Shown here: positions 1 to 11,318 of the stretch, one piece after another
Layout: every line of letters starts with the position of its first letter
Position numbering within the stretch: the stretch's first letter is position 1
DNA from: Hydrangea macrophylla
Lineage: Eukaryota > Streptophyta > Magnoliopsida > Cornales > Hydrangeaceae
Direction: 5' to 3'
Length of the DNA stretch: 64,000 nt
Assembly: GCA_033977485.1 (NCBI GenBank)
Contig: CM066983.1
Coordinates: 67,814,010 to 67,878,009, forward strand
Program-made: the position numbers and the translations under genes
The notes under the pieces: generated by a model
Told to the model about the DNA's origin: nothing
The model's database searches: none
What the model saw: only the letters and a program-made list of their open reading frames with translations

Positions 1-250
1 TGCACTAAATACATTAAGCTATCTGAGAACCAAATTTGGGAATGATATCATTATCATATTGTGTAAATGTAAATGCTTTGTCTGTTGTACCACATAGAGT
101 GACATATGGTATTGTCGATTACTATCACAATATGTGATACAAAAGACAAATTGATCACTATATATGTATATATACACAATTATAAATTCGTGCATCTAAT
201 AAGAAAATAGAATCAAGGAGAGTATGTTTAAGAATAATCAAGTAGAGTAA
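1..250. other. AT-rich intergenic DNA
   Basis: No reading frame, RNA gene or repeat boundary could be recognised. The last three bases (taa, 248-250) are one copy of the target duplication of the adjacent MITE. Confidence 0.6.
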
Positions 251-531
251 GGCTGTGTTTGATAACCCAATTAAGTGGTGAAAATAAAAATTTTCAACAC
301 TTATTTACTTTCAGTGCATTTGATAGCATACAACTTAATTGAAAAACTAACCAAAACTTGCTAAAACCTTTAACTGAATATTTTCTACTGAAAATAATCA
401 CTGAGGACATTCTATTTCAGTACTTGAAACAATGTTTTAAGATTGCAATTATTCAATCGCATAAAATTTTCAATACTTAAAATTCAGCAAAAAATTTTTA
501 GTACTTAATTTTCAGTTTATCAAACAGCACC
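251..531. mobile_element. Tourist-like MITE (PIF/Harbinger type)
   Basis: A 281-bp non-coding element bounded by imperfect terminal inverted repeats. The left end is ggctgtgtttgataa and the reverse complement of the right end is ggtgctgtttgataa. It is flanked on both sides by the trinucleotide TAA (248-250 and 532-534), the duplication expected for PIF/Harbinger-derived Tourist MITEs. The interior is AT-rich and repeats short motifs such as ttttcagtactt in both orientations, so the whole element could fold on itself. It has no transposase and would depend on one supplied in trans. The superfamily rests on the TAA duplication and the terminus; the family is unknown. Confidence 0.75.
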
Positions 532-534
532 TAA

Positions 535-1040
535 GTATCCTATTCATCTGCTACAAAATATTGGTGATAGTTGAAAAAATCTAGACCAAATTTTGTTTGT
601 TTGTATAATAGAAAGTGAATTTTGGAATTCCTAGTCACAATCTAGGCCTTTAAATGAAATTTTTTTTTTTAAAAATTCATAAAGATGACACGTGACAATA
701 GGTAAGGTAACATAATTATCTATTCAATGCTTATCATTTAAAACTTGTGCACAAATTTCAAATTGAATTTAAATTATGTCCATAATAGATATAGATAGGT
801 TTTATCACATACACTTAATATGTAAAAAAAAGAAAAAGAAAAATTACATAAAAATACTTAAAAAATCATAGAAAGTGGCACGTGGCAAAACTCAATGCTT
901 TCTGTGTTGATATATAGATATTAGATTGCAAAGCTATACACATGCAATTGCATTCTTAATATTATTGTTTGGCTACTATTACTTGTATTTACTATTAGAA
1001 ATTGTATAAAGTAATTCATTGGATTTTGTATCCCATGGCC
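535..1040. other. AT-rich intergenic DNA
   Basis: AT-rich with several homopolymer runs (for example the T-run near 660). Two short related phrases containing cacgtg-like cores lie near 690 and 880. No gene or element boundary is visible. Confidence 0.5.
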
Positions 1041-1345
1041 ATTGGATACCCAATTGCAAATTTTCCTAAAATGATGCCCCACTCATGGGATGGAAAACCC
1101 ATTCCTATCCTTGAAATCATATTTGCAAAGATAATAAAGAGGACAAGTCTTGACACATGCACGATCTCCTTTGAATAAACTAAAAATAATTGCGAATTTA
1201 AGTATCAATTAATTTTAACAAAATTACACTTCATGTTTATTGGATACCCAATTGCATATCTTCCTAAATTGATGCCCCAAACATACCCCATCTTTTGAAA
1301 TCATATTTGCAAAAATAATTAAGAGGAGTAGTCTAGACACACTTG
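1041..1345 (+). repeat. Two imperfect direct copies of a ~105-120 bp segment
   Basis: The phrase attggatacccaattgca begins at about 1041 and recurs at about 1240. Similar order follows in both: a tract around atgatgccc or ttgatgcccc, then gaaatcatatttgcaaa, then a gaca- or gtagtct-gacaca ending. The spacing is about 200 bp. The copia remnant begins just after the second copy. The function is unknown; this is probably an old local duplication. Confidence 0.6.
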
Positions 1346-1362
1346 AGAATTTTTTAAGGAAT

Positions 1363-1606
1363 TGTGAGAAAGCCGTATTTTATTCTTGAATATTACAGAA
1401 TATATATACAAGCATTATCCTTCATACATGATAATTACATAAATAAGAAAAGGAGTCACGGGAGCTGTTAAAGGGATGCAGATTTGGTGCTGACTCTTCC
1501 TTGATTTTGTCCACATGATGTTGACTCTTGTTCATTTTGAATATTTACACAAACAGCTCTTTTAAGTCCACGATTATAGGGAATATATTGGTGATATTCC
1601 TTAATA
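1363..1606 (-). repeat. 3' LTR of the copia remnant
   Basis: On the minus strand a purine-rich tract (about 1607-1620) is followed by a sequence starting TATTAAGGAATATC, read as a mutated TGTTAAGG start. It ends in TTCTCACA at 1363 after an AT-rich, TATA-containing section with a polyadenylation-like AATAAAAT. Length is about 244 bp. The boundaries are by eye, since no second LTR is present for comparison. Confidence 0.6.
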
Positions 1607-1653
1607 TGTCTCCCCAAGCTGGAGGGGAAACAAGGCTGAACACCCAGCTTGCT

Positions 1654-2797
1654 TCAAAACGCAGTGAAATGAGTCTTAGGCAAAGGCTTTGTAAAAATGT
1701 CAGTGGGCTGAGTGGATGAGGTAATATAACGAGTAATAAGAGTGCCCATAGTGACCTTTTCTAAGACAAAATTGTAGTCTAACTCGATGTGTTTAGAACG
1801 AGCATGAAACATAGGATTGGCAGACATATTAAGGGCACTAAGATTGTCACAGAATAACTGAGGAGGTTGAGAAAGTGAAACGCGAGTATCACATAATAAG
1901 AATGTGGCCATGTTAATTCAGCTATTGTGACAGCCATTGATCGATACTCTGCTTCTGAACTCAAGCGAGAAACTGTTGGTTGTTTCTTCAAACACCAAGA
2001 GATACAATTAGCACAAAGAAAGACACAAAAACCAGTTGTGCTACGTCTGGTGATAGGAAAACTAGCCCAATCTGCGTCGCTGAAACCGTAAAGGAAAATG
2101 AGACTTTGAGTAAGATACCAAAGACCAAAATGTTTTGTACCTTTTAGATAGCATAGGATCCGTTGGACTACTTTCATGTGAGCTAGAGTTGGATAATTCA
2201 AGTGTTGGCACACCTGATTCACAACATGGATGATATCCGGCCTGGTGAATGTGAGATATTATAGTGCACCTACAATGCTACGGTAAGCACAAGAATCAAC
2301 AGGAGTACCATTTGCAGGAGTTTGTTGGTCCTTGAGCACCATCGGAGTGGAAATAGAGGAACATTCAAGCATTTGTGTCTTTGAAAGAAGGTCCTAAGTG
2401 TATTTTGTTTGGGACAGAAATAGGCCACCAGAAAGATCCTTTATAGCAAATTCATGACCAAGCTTGAAAATAAGAGAGGTGATAGTGTCATCATGATTCC
2501 CTACCACAAGAACATCATCGACATATAAAAGGAGAATGAAAGTGAGATAACCAGTACGATAGGCTAACAAAGAAGAGTCAGCCATGCTACAGTAAAAACC
2601 AAGGTGGAGTAAGAATTGCGATAAACGATCAAACCAAGCATGCGGTGCTTTTTTGAGACCATACAACAACTTCCTGAGCAAACAAATTAACATGATCCGG
2701 AAAAGTGCGATTGACATAACCCAGAGGCTGTTCCATGTTTACAGTTTCCTTAAGATGGCACAGAGTTCTTTACGTCAAGCTGTCACATTTTCCAATT
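1654..2797 (-). pseudogene. Ty1/copia pol fragment (reverse transcriptase and RNase H)
   Basis: Reverse transcriptase/RNase H remnant that would have copied element RNA into DNA in virus-like particles. From the 5' side it carries a degenerate QLDVKN, a MEQP-LGY segment, LLYGLKKAPHAWFDRLSQFL (2500-2680) and the catalytic YVDDVLV (about 2515). These are copia RT signatures. Then come YLKGTKHFGLWY, SDADWAS, RRSTTGFCVFL and SSEAEYRSMA, the copia RNase H signatures (1900-2220). The final segment has QLFCDNLSALNMSANP and KHIELDY and ends near TDIFTKPLP. The reading frame shifts at least three times (around 1905, 2230-2395 and 2720) and contains stops, so no functional protein is made. The integrase and gag parts are missing. 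Confidence 0.9.
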
Positions 2798-3583
2798 AAG
2801 TTAGTGTACTACCCGCAAATTTTCATAAATTTATAATGGACTACTGTTTTATCGTTTCCATATTTCTGGTAGTAATATGTAATTATAAGATTATCGACTC
2901 ATCTATTTTAACCCCGTGTACTAATATCGTATTTTAATATTTATTATCGCTTTAGTTGTAACTATCGATTAATTTAAATATTCGTAGTTGCTAGATATTA
3001 CAGCTATAGGTTATAACCTTTATTCCGTATCACCTATTTTATAACCATATGTTATATTATTTGAACACGATGTCATTTTAATTTCGTCAACTGTATTTAT
3101 GATTTTATATTATAGACATATTTTATTTTAACCCCAAAAAGTTAAATAGACTCAGGCAGTTAATTATAGATCCGGACTGTAATTATTAACTTAGATTGTA
3201 AGTTACAAGACCCGGACTGACTGTCAAGCGAATTCGTAAAGTCTGTATTAATTCAGACTGTATAGCACTGTGATCCAAACAAGATAAGGTTAGACAAAAT
3301 TAGAAATATTAGTACTAATTAAGATGCTCAAGTACAATCCTAAACTAGCCTATACCTATTGGGTAAACTTCCTACCCAAACACACCCTATACCTATTGGA
3401 CATCTCCCCCAACCCCTCACATCAAACCCTCACCCCTCTCAACCTATTGGGTATTTCCCCCCAACCCTCTCTATTATCCCTAGGATCCTTCCTCAAACCA
3501 CCCCCATTTTCCTCCTCATTTCCCAACCCACCTCTACAACCGCCAAAAACACAAGCCCACACACACACACTGATATTTATATA
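2798..3583. other. Intergenic DNA with a C-rich low-complexity tract
   Basis: 2798-3320 is AT-rich without a recognisable feature. 3345-3560 is strongly C-rich on the plus strand, with repeated phrases such as cctattggg and many runs of ccc or ccaac, then an (AC)n stretch at 3555-3570. Two overlapping proline-rich frames here come from base composition and are not accepted as genes. ttata at 3584-3588, just after this stretch, is the presumed left target duplication of element 1. Confidence 0.5.
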
Positions 3584-3588
3584 TTATA

Positions 3589-4225
3589 TGATAGGTACAA
3601 AAATATCAGGTCAAAGTCAAACTATCACCTCAACAGGAGAAATGCCAAGTCATCCGGAATGGGCTCTTCTTACTCAACCATCCTTGGTCTTTGGCCAAGA
3701 CTGCCCGGTGTGGGTCCACAGCTCGGGCTTACGATTCTGACTCGTCCCATAGTGGGCACAACCTGGGCCTGATTCCGTGACTTGCTCCCCAAGACTCCAG
3801 ACAGTTTCCTATCTCATTTAGAGGACTAATGGAGAGTGTAAGATTGTTTCCTAATCCACTTAGGAAACTCCTACGATATGTGTAAATCAATTGTAATTAG
3901 GATTGTGCTTCCTAATCGGTTCACTTGCCTTTGTACGAGTAGGTCTCATGCATCTATAAAAAAGACCACTCACTTCTATAGAAGGGGATCATATTCTGGC
4001 TTTGTAGAATAGCAATACATAATGCTCATACGCATATACCCGGCCGGTTCCTGGTAGTACCGCCCTCCTTGTTGGTTCACCAAAAGCCGCCGGTGATTTG
4101 TTAGTACAAGTGCTCCGGCACACCTGTGGACGTATGTCTCTTAATTAACAGAGCTGAATCACATACAAACCCTTTTTGTCTTCATCTTCTCGTTCTTAAT
4201 CTTATACCAAATTTTGGCATCATCA
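3589..4225 (+). repeat. 5' LTR of element 1
   Basis: 637 bp, starting tgataggtac and ending ...ggcatcatca directly before the primer-binding site. It aligns along its length with the 624-bp LTRs of element 2. Shared blocks include the start, the tttcctaatcc-acttaggaaactc region, the cccggccggt block and ccgccggtgat. TATAAA at 3955-3960 is the likely promoter TATA box, in the same relative place as in element 2. Confidence 0.85.
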
Positions 4226-4248
4226 GTTTGGCACTGTCGGTGGGAAAT
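4226..4248 (+). other. Primer-binding site of element 1
   Basis: Immediately after the LTR end comes gtttggcactgtcggtggg. It corresponds to gtttggcgccgtctatggg in element 2. The TGGCGCCGT core resembles the complement of the 3' end of Asp tRNA; element 1 has a mutated core. Confidence 0.6.
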
Positions 4249-4285
4249 GTCAAGTTTCTCATCAACAAATCTTTAACTGATTGCC

Positions 4286-5900
4286 ATAGTTCCTCGTAAA
4301 AATAAGAAAATTGCTCAGCCGATGGATCAGGCGGATCCTCCAGCCGATGGATCATGTGGATCCTCCAGTCGGCCAGTCAGTGGCCTCCATGACCCCCGAG
4401 CAAGTCACTGCAACGCTGGAGCAGCTTCTAGAGGGCCAGCGCCAGACCGAATGGCAAATCGAGGCCTTGCTGGCCTGACATAACAAGCCCCCACAACCAG
4501 AGGTGCAGTATGGGAATGACGAGCGTGGTCAGGTACCTCGCCGTACCGGACAGCGTGCCCATACTGCACCGACATCACCCTAGGAAGTCAAACGGCTCGG
4601 GAACAATGAACGTGGCTAACGAACCAGGCAACGTGCTTGGGCCACTATAAATCGCACGGGGGTCGCCAGGGACATTATTAACAATAGACGCGCAGCCAGA
4701 GTGGAAGGGCAAGGGTGACAGGCCCGAGAATTAGCCAAGGACCAATCGGTTAGGAGCTAGAGCGATCTCAGGCACATGATTAACTAGAGCCAAAGTCGAG
4801 CCTAGTCCCAGAGGACGGTGCACTTTGAAGAGAAGGCGTCTTCGTCCGACCCGACCTATCACCGAGATTCAGAACGGAGGACCGATCGAGAGGATGTCAA
4901 GGCCCAAATCGAAGACCTGTAGAAATAAATCAAGAAATTGAGCCGCAAGCTAGGTCATGACCACATCAACACTAAAATTGAGTCACCCTTCACTGCTCAG
5001 ATCACAAGATTTTCCATCCCGCAGAAATTCAAACAACCACATCTCAACTCTTACAATGATTCAGGAAGCCCGGTCGATCATGTCCGGACTTACAAGGATC
5101 AGATGGCTTTAGTTACCAGCGCCGACGAACTACTGTGCCTGGCCTTTCCCAGCACCCTCACAGGGCCAGTCGCATAGTGGTTCCACTCCCTCAAGCCCCA
5201 AATGATATACGATTTCAAGACACTCAGCAAGCTCTTCACCAGCCAGTTCGTAGGGATGCTCGACCAATCACAGCCTGACATCCAGTTGCTAGCCATCAAG
5301 CAGCACAAGGGAGAATCCCTAAAGGATTACATTGACCATTTCAATCAGCAAAGGCTTCAAATTCCCAACCTGAATGAAACGATAGCGATCATGGCCTTCT
5401 ACTCGGGAGTCCAACACACCAAGATTGCCATGTCATTCTACCATGACCAACCGGCCACCCTGGTTGAACTCTCAGAGAGGGTTGGGAAGTACATTGACAC
5501 AGAAGAGTTCCTGAAGGCTAAGCTCGCAAGCCTCGCCGAAGACGAAGCCCCAAAATCTAAACGAAAATGTGAAGGTTCTAAGAAGGGCCCGGGGAAGAAG
5601 ATGAAGTAGGATCAGCAACATGGCGGTTAGGATCAGGCCCCGATTGCCTTCACACCTTTGTTGTGGCCTATCCACAAAGTCATGGCTACCGCCGAGGCTC
5701 AGAGGTTGCTCAAACAACCAACGAAGCTGAAGGTCCAACCTGAGAAGAGAAACTGGGATAAATTTTGTCGATACCACAAAGATCATGGTCATGACACAGG
5801 GGACTGCTTTAAGTTAAAGATCGGTATTGAGAAGCTTATCGAGCAGGGCCACCTCGTCGAGTTCGTCACCACAAATAGACGACCTCAGCCAAGTGCCTGA
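4286..5900 (+). pseudogene. gag of element 1 (Tat-like capsid/nucleocapsid)
   Basis: Capsid-nucleocapsid precursor that would package element RNA. Compared with element 2, the start codon is changed to ATA (4286) and the first section is frameshifted. From 4389 the frame resumes (VTATLEQLLEGQRQTEWQ) and meets a TGA at 4476-4478 that element 2 also has. The capsid region at 4938-5600 contains TYKDQMALV, LAFPSTL, WFHSLKP and FVGMLDQSQPD. A lysine-rich tail ends near 5609. The nucleocapsid zinc motif CRYHKDHGHDTGDC lies near 5765-5810. In-frame stops interrupt it at 5175 (TAG where element 2 has CAG for Gln) and 5608, among others. No intact product is possible. Confidence 0.88.
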
Positions 5901-5929
5901 ACTCTTGAGCAACCACAACCTCTCGGTCA

Positions 5930-8900
5930 AATTAATGTGATCTACATAGGAACATCGGGCGAAGGGGACTCACAATCGACCAGAAAAAAGGCATTCTCAG
6001 GCATCCTGAGCGGATGTCCTGTATGTCCAGTCAGCCAGCTCCCCACCGACCGATGTGCTGACATTCTCATCCGACGATTTAAGGGACCTGCACTGCCCCT
6101 ATGATGATCTGCTAGTGGTGACGCTCTCCATAGCCAATTACATAGTGAAGAGAGTGTTGGTGGACACCGGCAGCTCCTCAGACATTCTATTTGCCTCAGC
6201 CTTTGATCAGTTGGGATATCAAGGGATCGGCTTCGACCAGTGGCTACTCCCTTGGCAGGGTTCAATGGATATAGCACACAACTGCTCGGTATGATCGAGC
6301 TTCCAGTTCTTATGGGGACCTACCCCTTGCAGGTCGCCATACTTGCAAACTTCGTGGTAGTAGAAGCCCCATCCACCCACAATATCATCCTGGGCAGGCC
6401 AACACTCAACAAGGCCAAGGCAATTGTGTTAACCCACAACCTGGTGATCAAATTCCTAACCCCTCAGGGTCCGGTAAGTCTGCGCAGAGATCAAGCGACC
6501 GCTCGGAGCTGCTATGTCAGCTCCCTGCATAGAGAGGCAGTCATAGAAAAGATGAACGTCAAAGAAATAGACCCGAGAGACGTAAGAATGGAGTAGGCCC
6601 GGTGGAGGAACTAGAGCAAGTGATGCTGGACCCCTAGTTTCCTGACCGGTCCATCAGCACCGGCGCACTCCTGGGACCCGGACTCCAAGAAAAATTAATC
6701 TAGTTCCTGAGAGAGAATCAGGACGTCTTTGGCTAGTGCCATGAAGACATGCCCGGGATTGATCCCCGAGTCATGTCCCACCGACTCAACATCGACCCGA
6801 ACAACCATCCAGTTAAGCAGAAGAGAAGGGGAATGGCTCTCGAAAGACAGGAAGTAGTACGCGAGGAAGTCGAAAAACATCTCAAAGCAAAGTCCATTAG
6901 GGAAGTGCAGTATTCCGATTGGTTAGCCAACGTGGTGCTGGTCAAGAAGAACAACGGAAAGTGGAGGATGTGCGTGGACTTCACCGACTTAACAAAGCTT
7001 GTCCCAAGGACTGCTATCCGCTACCTAGGATAGACCTCCTTGTGGACTCCACGGCCGGTCACTTGCTCCTTTCCTTCATGGATGCCTACTCGGGATACAA
7101 CCAAATCAGCATGTTTCCAGGGGACGAAGAGAAGATCTCTTTCATCACCGACCAGGGGACATACTGCTATAAGGTGATGCCCTTTGGCCTCAAAAATGCG
7201 CCAGGGCAACTTATTAACACCTGGTCAATCATATGTTCAAAGATTTGATCGGGAAATAAATGGAGGTGTATGTTGATGACCTCCTAGTCAAAAGCAGGGA
7301 CGAGTCCGACCATCTCGAGCACTTGGCTGGGGCCTTCAGCATCTTAAGAAAATTCCAGATGAGGTTGAACCCGACCAAGTGTACGTTTGGAGTCTTGTCT
7401 GGGAAATTCCTGGGACACTTAGTCAGGAGGTAGGGAATCGAGGCAAATCCCGACAAAATCCAAGCTATCATCAACATGCGGTCACCCAAGGCAACCAAAT
7501 AAGTGCAGAGTTTGGCCGGACGGGTGGCCGCACTGAACAGGTTCGTGTCCCGAGCTACTGACCGCTGCATGCCATTCTTTAAAATCCTCCGCAAAGCTTT
7601 CCAGTGGTTAGAAGAGTGTGAGGAGGCATTTCAAGACCTCAAGAAGTACCTAACATCGTCCCCCTAGCTCTCAACTCCCCTATCGAATGAGGAACTATTT
7701 CTTTATCTGGCAGTGTCGCCCTTAGTCGTAAGCCCCCGTCCGAGAGGAGCACAGGATAAAGTTCCCGGTCTATTACATAAGTCGGGCGCTCCAAGGCACA
7801 GAAAGCTGATACTCCCACATGAGAAGCTCGCTTTTGCCCTTGTCACCTCTGCTCGGAGACTCCACCCAACTTTTAGGCCCATGTCATTGTTATCCACACA
7901 GATCAACCGCTGCGTCGGATTCTTAGTCGGCCTGAAACGTCTGGGAGGCTCATTAAGTGGGCATTAGAGTTGGAGGAATTTGAAGTGGTCTACAGACCCT
8001 GAATGGCAATCAAGGGACAAGCCATAGATTATTTTCTCCTAGAGTTCACATACCCAGAAGATCCGATCGAGGAGCTCACTCTGCCCGAATTACCACCCGG
8101 ACTGCAACCTAGTATCCCGACCTGGGTTCTCTATATGGACGGATCCTCTAACAAACAAGGTAGCGGGGCAGGAATCATCCTGACCACACCCGACGGGATC
8201 TAGTTGGAATACGCACTAAGGTTTGGTTTCCAGGCCTCCAATAACGAAGCCGAGTATGAGGCCTTATTGGTCGGGTTTCAATTGGCCGTTTCAATGGGTA
8301 CGTAGCAAATTCAAGGATATAGCGACTTCCAGCTAGTCGTCAACCAAGTCAACCAGGAGTATGAAGCTTGCGAAGGCCTACCTGGCCCTAGTTAGGTCGG
8401 CCACCAAGCAGCTCAGAGGTTTCTTAATCCAACAGATCCCGATAGAGGAGAATACAAGGGTCGACCGGTTAGCCCGCCTTGCTTCATCTTCTGAGACTTG
8501 TCTGGGATAAGGATAGAATACTTACCCCCGCCTAGTGTGGCCGCCTCAAGAAGCATGGAAGTGGACCCGGTCGCTTTAGGGCCCAGCTGGATGGATCCGA
8601 TTATGATGCTCCTTACAACAGGTAGCTTACCAGACCGAAAAGATGAAGCCCGGCGGGTCAAATACCAGGCGACACAATATCACCTCATTAATGGCGTGCT
8701 CTAAAAGAGGGGGTTCTCTCTCCCCTATCTCCGATGCATATACCTCAACCAGGTTTCGGGAATCTTGTATAAAATACATAAAGGAGTATGCGGGAACCAT
8801 GTTGGAGGCTGGGCAATCTCCCGTAAGGCCCTACTGCAAGGCTATTACTAGCCAATGATGGCCTGGGATTCCAAAGATTATGTCAAGTGGTGTGATAAGT

Positions 8901-9820
8901 GTCAGAGACATGCACCTATGATCAACCGCCCGGGAGAACTCTAGATCCCAATCCTAGCACCTGGCCGTTCACCCAGTAGGGCATCGATATAATCGGACCC
9001 CTTCCCATGGAAAAAGGCCAAGTCAAGTACGCCGTAATCACTGTGGACTATTTCACTAAGTGGGCAGAAGCCGAGCCCCTGGTGACGATCACCGAGAAAA
9101 AGATGGAGAATTTCGTCGAAAGGAACATTCTCAGCAAGTTTGGCATCCCCTGGGTACTGGTCAGTGATAATGGCAGGCAGTTCAAACTCCGGTATTCAGG
9201 CAATTCTACTCAGGCTATGGTGAATCCAGTCACTATTATTCTACTGAGCATCCTCAAACCAATGGCCATGCCGAGGTGATGAATCAAACGATTTTGCAGT
9301 CCATTAAAACAAGGCTCGAACAGGGCAAAGGACTCTGGGCTGATGAACTACCGATCCTTCTATGGGCCTATCGTACCACTCCCCGAGCGACAACAGGGAA
9401 AACACCGTTCTTACTCACCTATGGCTTTGAGGCAATAGTACCTACAGAGCTCGGATTGCCAACATACCAGGTAGCGAATTTCAGCGAACAAGGTAATGAT
9501 GAAGCCCTCCGAGGAGAACCCAACCTCATAGAAGAGAAAAGGGACTAGGCATATCCAAAAGTTACAGCCTATAAGTAGCGGGTCTATGGGATTTCAACAG
9601 CAAAGTCATGCACCACAGTTTCCAGTTAGGAGACCTAGTCCTTAAGACAGTGAACCAGTCTACCAAAGTCCCAAACCACAGAAAGCTAGGGCCAAACTGG
9701 AAAGGACCCTACAAGATAACCCGGGTGAACTGGCCGGGGACTTATTGGTTACAGACTCTGGACGAGCACGAGCTGTCTTACCCTTGGAACGTGCAGCACC
9801 TCCACAAGTACTTTCAATGA
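5930..9820 (+). pseudogene. pol of element 1 (protease, RT, RNase H, integrase)
   Basis: Polyprotein for maturation, reverse transcription and integration. Protease: [13 protein letters not shown] with the catalytic DTG near 6160. Reverse transcriptase: 6749-7480, with KRRGMALERQ, WRMCVDFTDL, SFMDAYSGYNQI, VMPFGLKNAP and the catalytic YVDD near 7270. RNase H: LYMDGSSNKQGSGAG (8130-8180) and NNEAEYEALLVGF (8240-8285). Integrase: the zinc-binding CDKCQRHAP near 8895, the DIIGPLP Asp near 8985, VSDNGRQF near 9165 and WAYRTTPRATTGKTPF near 9365. The C-terminal LGDLVLK...GPYKI...LHKYFQ segment ends at 9820 with TGA. Unlike element 2, RNase H is still present. Stops and frameshifts are frequent (for example near 7010, 7245, 8203, 9548 and 9580). 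Confidence 0.88.
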
Positions 9821-9950
9821 CGCATGGATAAGAACGGATTAGCATGGGTTAGGAAATTTGTAGTTCTTCTCGAGCAATTATTATGGTTCTAACAGAAATA
9901 AAGATTGATCTTTTGCTGCAAATAATGTCCCCTAACAGTCTTCCGTGTAC

Positions 9951-10209
9951 GAAAGACCTCAGGATCACACCCGGGGCACAAAAGACCTCAGAGTCACACT
10001 CGAGGCACAAAAACCTTGGGATCACACCTGAGGAACGAAAGACCTCGGGATCACACCCGAGGAACAAAAGACCTCGGGATCACACCCGAGGCACAAAAAA
10101 CCTCTGGATCACACCCGAGGAACAAAAGACCCAGGATCACACCTGAGGCACAAAAAACCACGGACTCAAACCCGAGGCGCATAAGACCTCGAGGTCACAC
10201 CCACGATAC
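9951..10209 (+). repeat. 29-bp minisatellite of element 1
   Basis: About nine tandem units of roughly 29 bp with the consensus start agacctcgggatcacacc and a gaggcac or gaggaac end. Each unit holds a small inverted pair (cctcggg...cccgagg) that could form a stem. The same kind of array occupies the same place in element 2 (22993-23287), between the pol end and the antisense gene tail. Confidence 0.85.
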
Positions 10210-10681
10210 CGGCTTCGTTTAGGTCCATAACCGACGATGGGGGCAAATCCCCCTAGGTGGCTAATGATAGCAAGCTTAAAAAGACACTACAACTACCAAA
10301 TGTTCTAGGTCGGTTCCCTACAGCCACTCCCTATTCCAACGCCCGCCTTAGCAAAAGCTTGGGGGGGAAAGGGGATACTGAACTCTGGACTAAAACAGGA
10401 AATCATACCGAGCACTAACAGGACTCTTGGAATTCCAAAACATTCCTAAGTACCTATAGTGCCGAGAGAAACCATCTGGGCAGTAACAGGAACAAAATCC
10501 TACACTATACCGGATGGGACCTTCAAACCACAGGTCCCCAGAAGACCAAGTGTTCCCCACCGGTCATAGTCTTAAAACTTTTGCTACAGTAGGGTTTTGG
10601 TAAGGTTCACAACCGGTCGGACACAGGTAATTATAAACACAGGCATACAAAGTGTAAAAATGCAAAACAGTTGGTGCAATA

Positions 10682-10745
10682 GGCGGCCTGAGAAGGCCTT
10701 TTCATTACTTAAAAAAAGGTACAATGCCTGGGGGCAATTATAGTA
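10682..10745 (-). terminator. 3' end region of the antisense gene in element 1
   Basis: On the minus strand this reads ...cccccaggcattgtac, a short T/A tract, then taatgaaaaggcc and ctcagg. Equivalent blocks follow both antisense genes of element 2 (19043-19100 and 22405-22460). Three occurrences in the same place suggest a conserved polyadenylation region, but no poly(A) site can be proved from DNA. Confidence 0.5.
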
Positions 10746-10783
10746 GCATCGCCCCCCCCCAAAAAAAGATACAGGTTCAAGAG

Positions 10784-11318
10784 CTAAGTATCGTCCACGA
10801 TGACCACCTCCTCAGTCTCTCCAGCCTTTCCACCTGGGGCAGCATCCCCGCCCGGAGCAAAATCTTTAGTCGGTCCGGCCTCAGCAGCAGTACCTTCGAC
10901 GATAGTGGGCCCCGCATCCCAGTAGTCCGAGTCCATCCCTTCATAAGATGAGATGTCCTGCTCGGGGTGGTCTCGTGTCAACCTCCGTTTCAGGTCCTCA
11001 TAAATCCTGAAAGAAGCCGTCGTCAAAGGCCTCCTTGGTAGACCCTACAATCGTTGTCTCCGACAGAGCCCTCTCTCGAGCCTCCGCCGCAGCCAGATTT
11101 GCCCAGGCAGTCTCCAGATCCACTAAGGCAGTCACCAACTCCGCCTATGCTGCACCCAGGCCCAAAGCCAAGCCATTAACCTTGTCCTTCTCCACAGCCA
11201 GGGCAGTCTCCTTGGCCTCCAAAGTTGCCCGCTCCTTCGATAGGATGGCTTTAGCAGCGGTGGCCCTCCCGGCCAAGGAGGGCAAGAAGGACTCGGCTGC
11301 AATAGTCATGCAACCGAC
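10784..11318 (-). pseudogene. Antisense gene tail of element 1 (last exon, coiled coil)
   Basis: Last exon of a gene read opposite to gag-pol. On the minus strand it begins after a splice acceptor (ttgggcag, exon from 11318) matching the acceptor before exon 3 of the element 2 gene at 20144-22338. The protein starts with an Ala/Glu/Leu-rich coiled coil (AAKAILSKERATLEAKE), then a DLKRRLTRDHPEQDISSYEG block equivalent to DLVKRATTDHPDWDLSGYSW in element 2. It ends in an acidic tail, EEVVIVDDT, before the stop. There is at least one frame change near 11030. The earlier exons and promoter lie beyond the truncation and are missing. The biochemical role of this protein family is unknown to me. Confidence 0.7.

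Larger units (their letters stand above)
1363..2797 (-). mobile_element. Ty1/copia retrotransposon remnant, 5'-truncated
   Basis: On the minus strand the order is the end of reverse transcriptase, RNase H, a purine-rich tract and a 3' LTR, which is the copia order. Everything upstream of mid-RT (gag, protease, integrase and the 5' LTR) is absent, so no target duplication can be checked. The LTR end nearest the window start is tgtgagaa on the plus strand (TTCTCACA on the coding strand). Confidence 0.85.

Noticed and set aside
1528..1719. 63-residue plus-strand frame
   Set aside because: It spans the copia LTR and the end of pol on the opposite strand.
3324..3772. Two overlapping proline-rich reading frames
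   Set aside because: They follow from the C-rich low-complexity tract, overlap in two frames and run into the element 1 LTR; no domain is recognisable.
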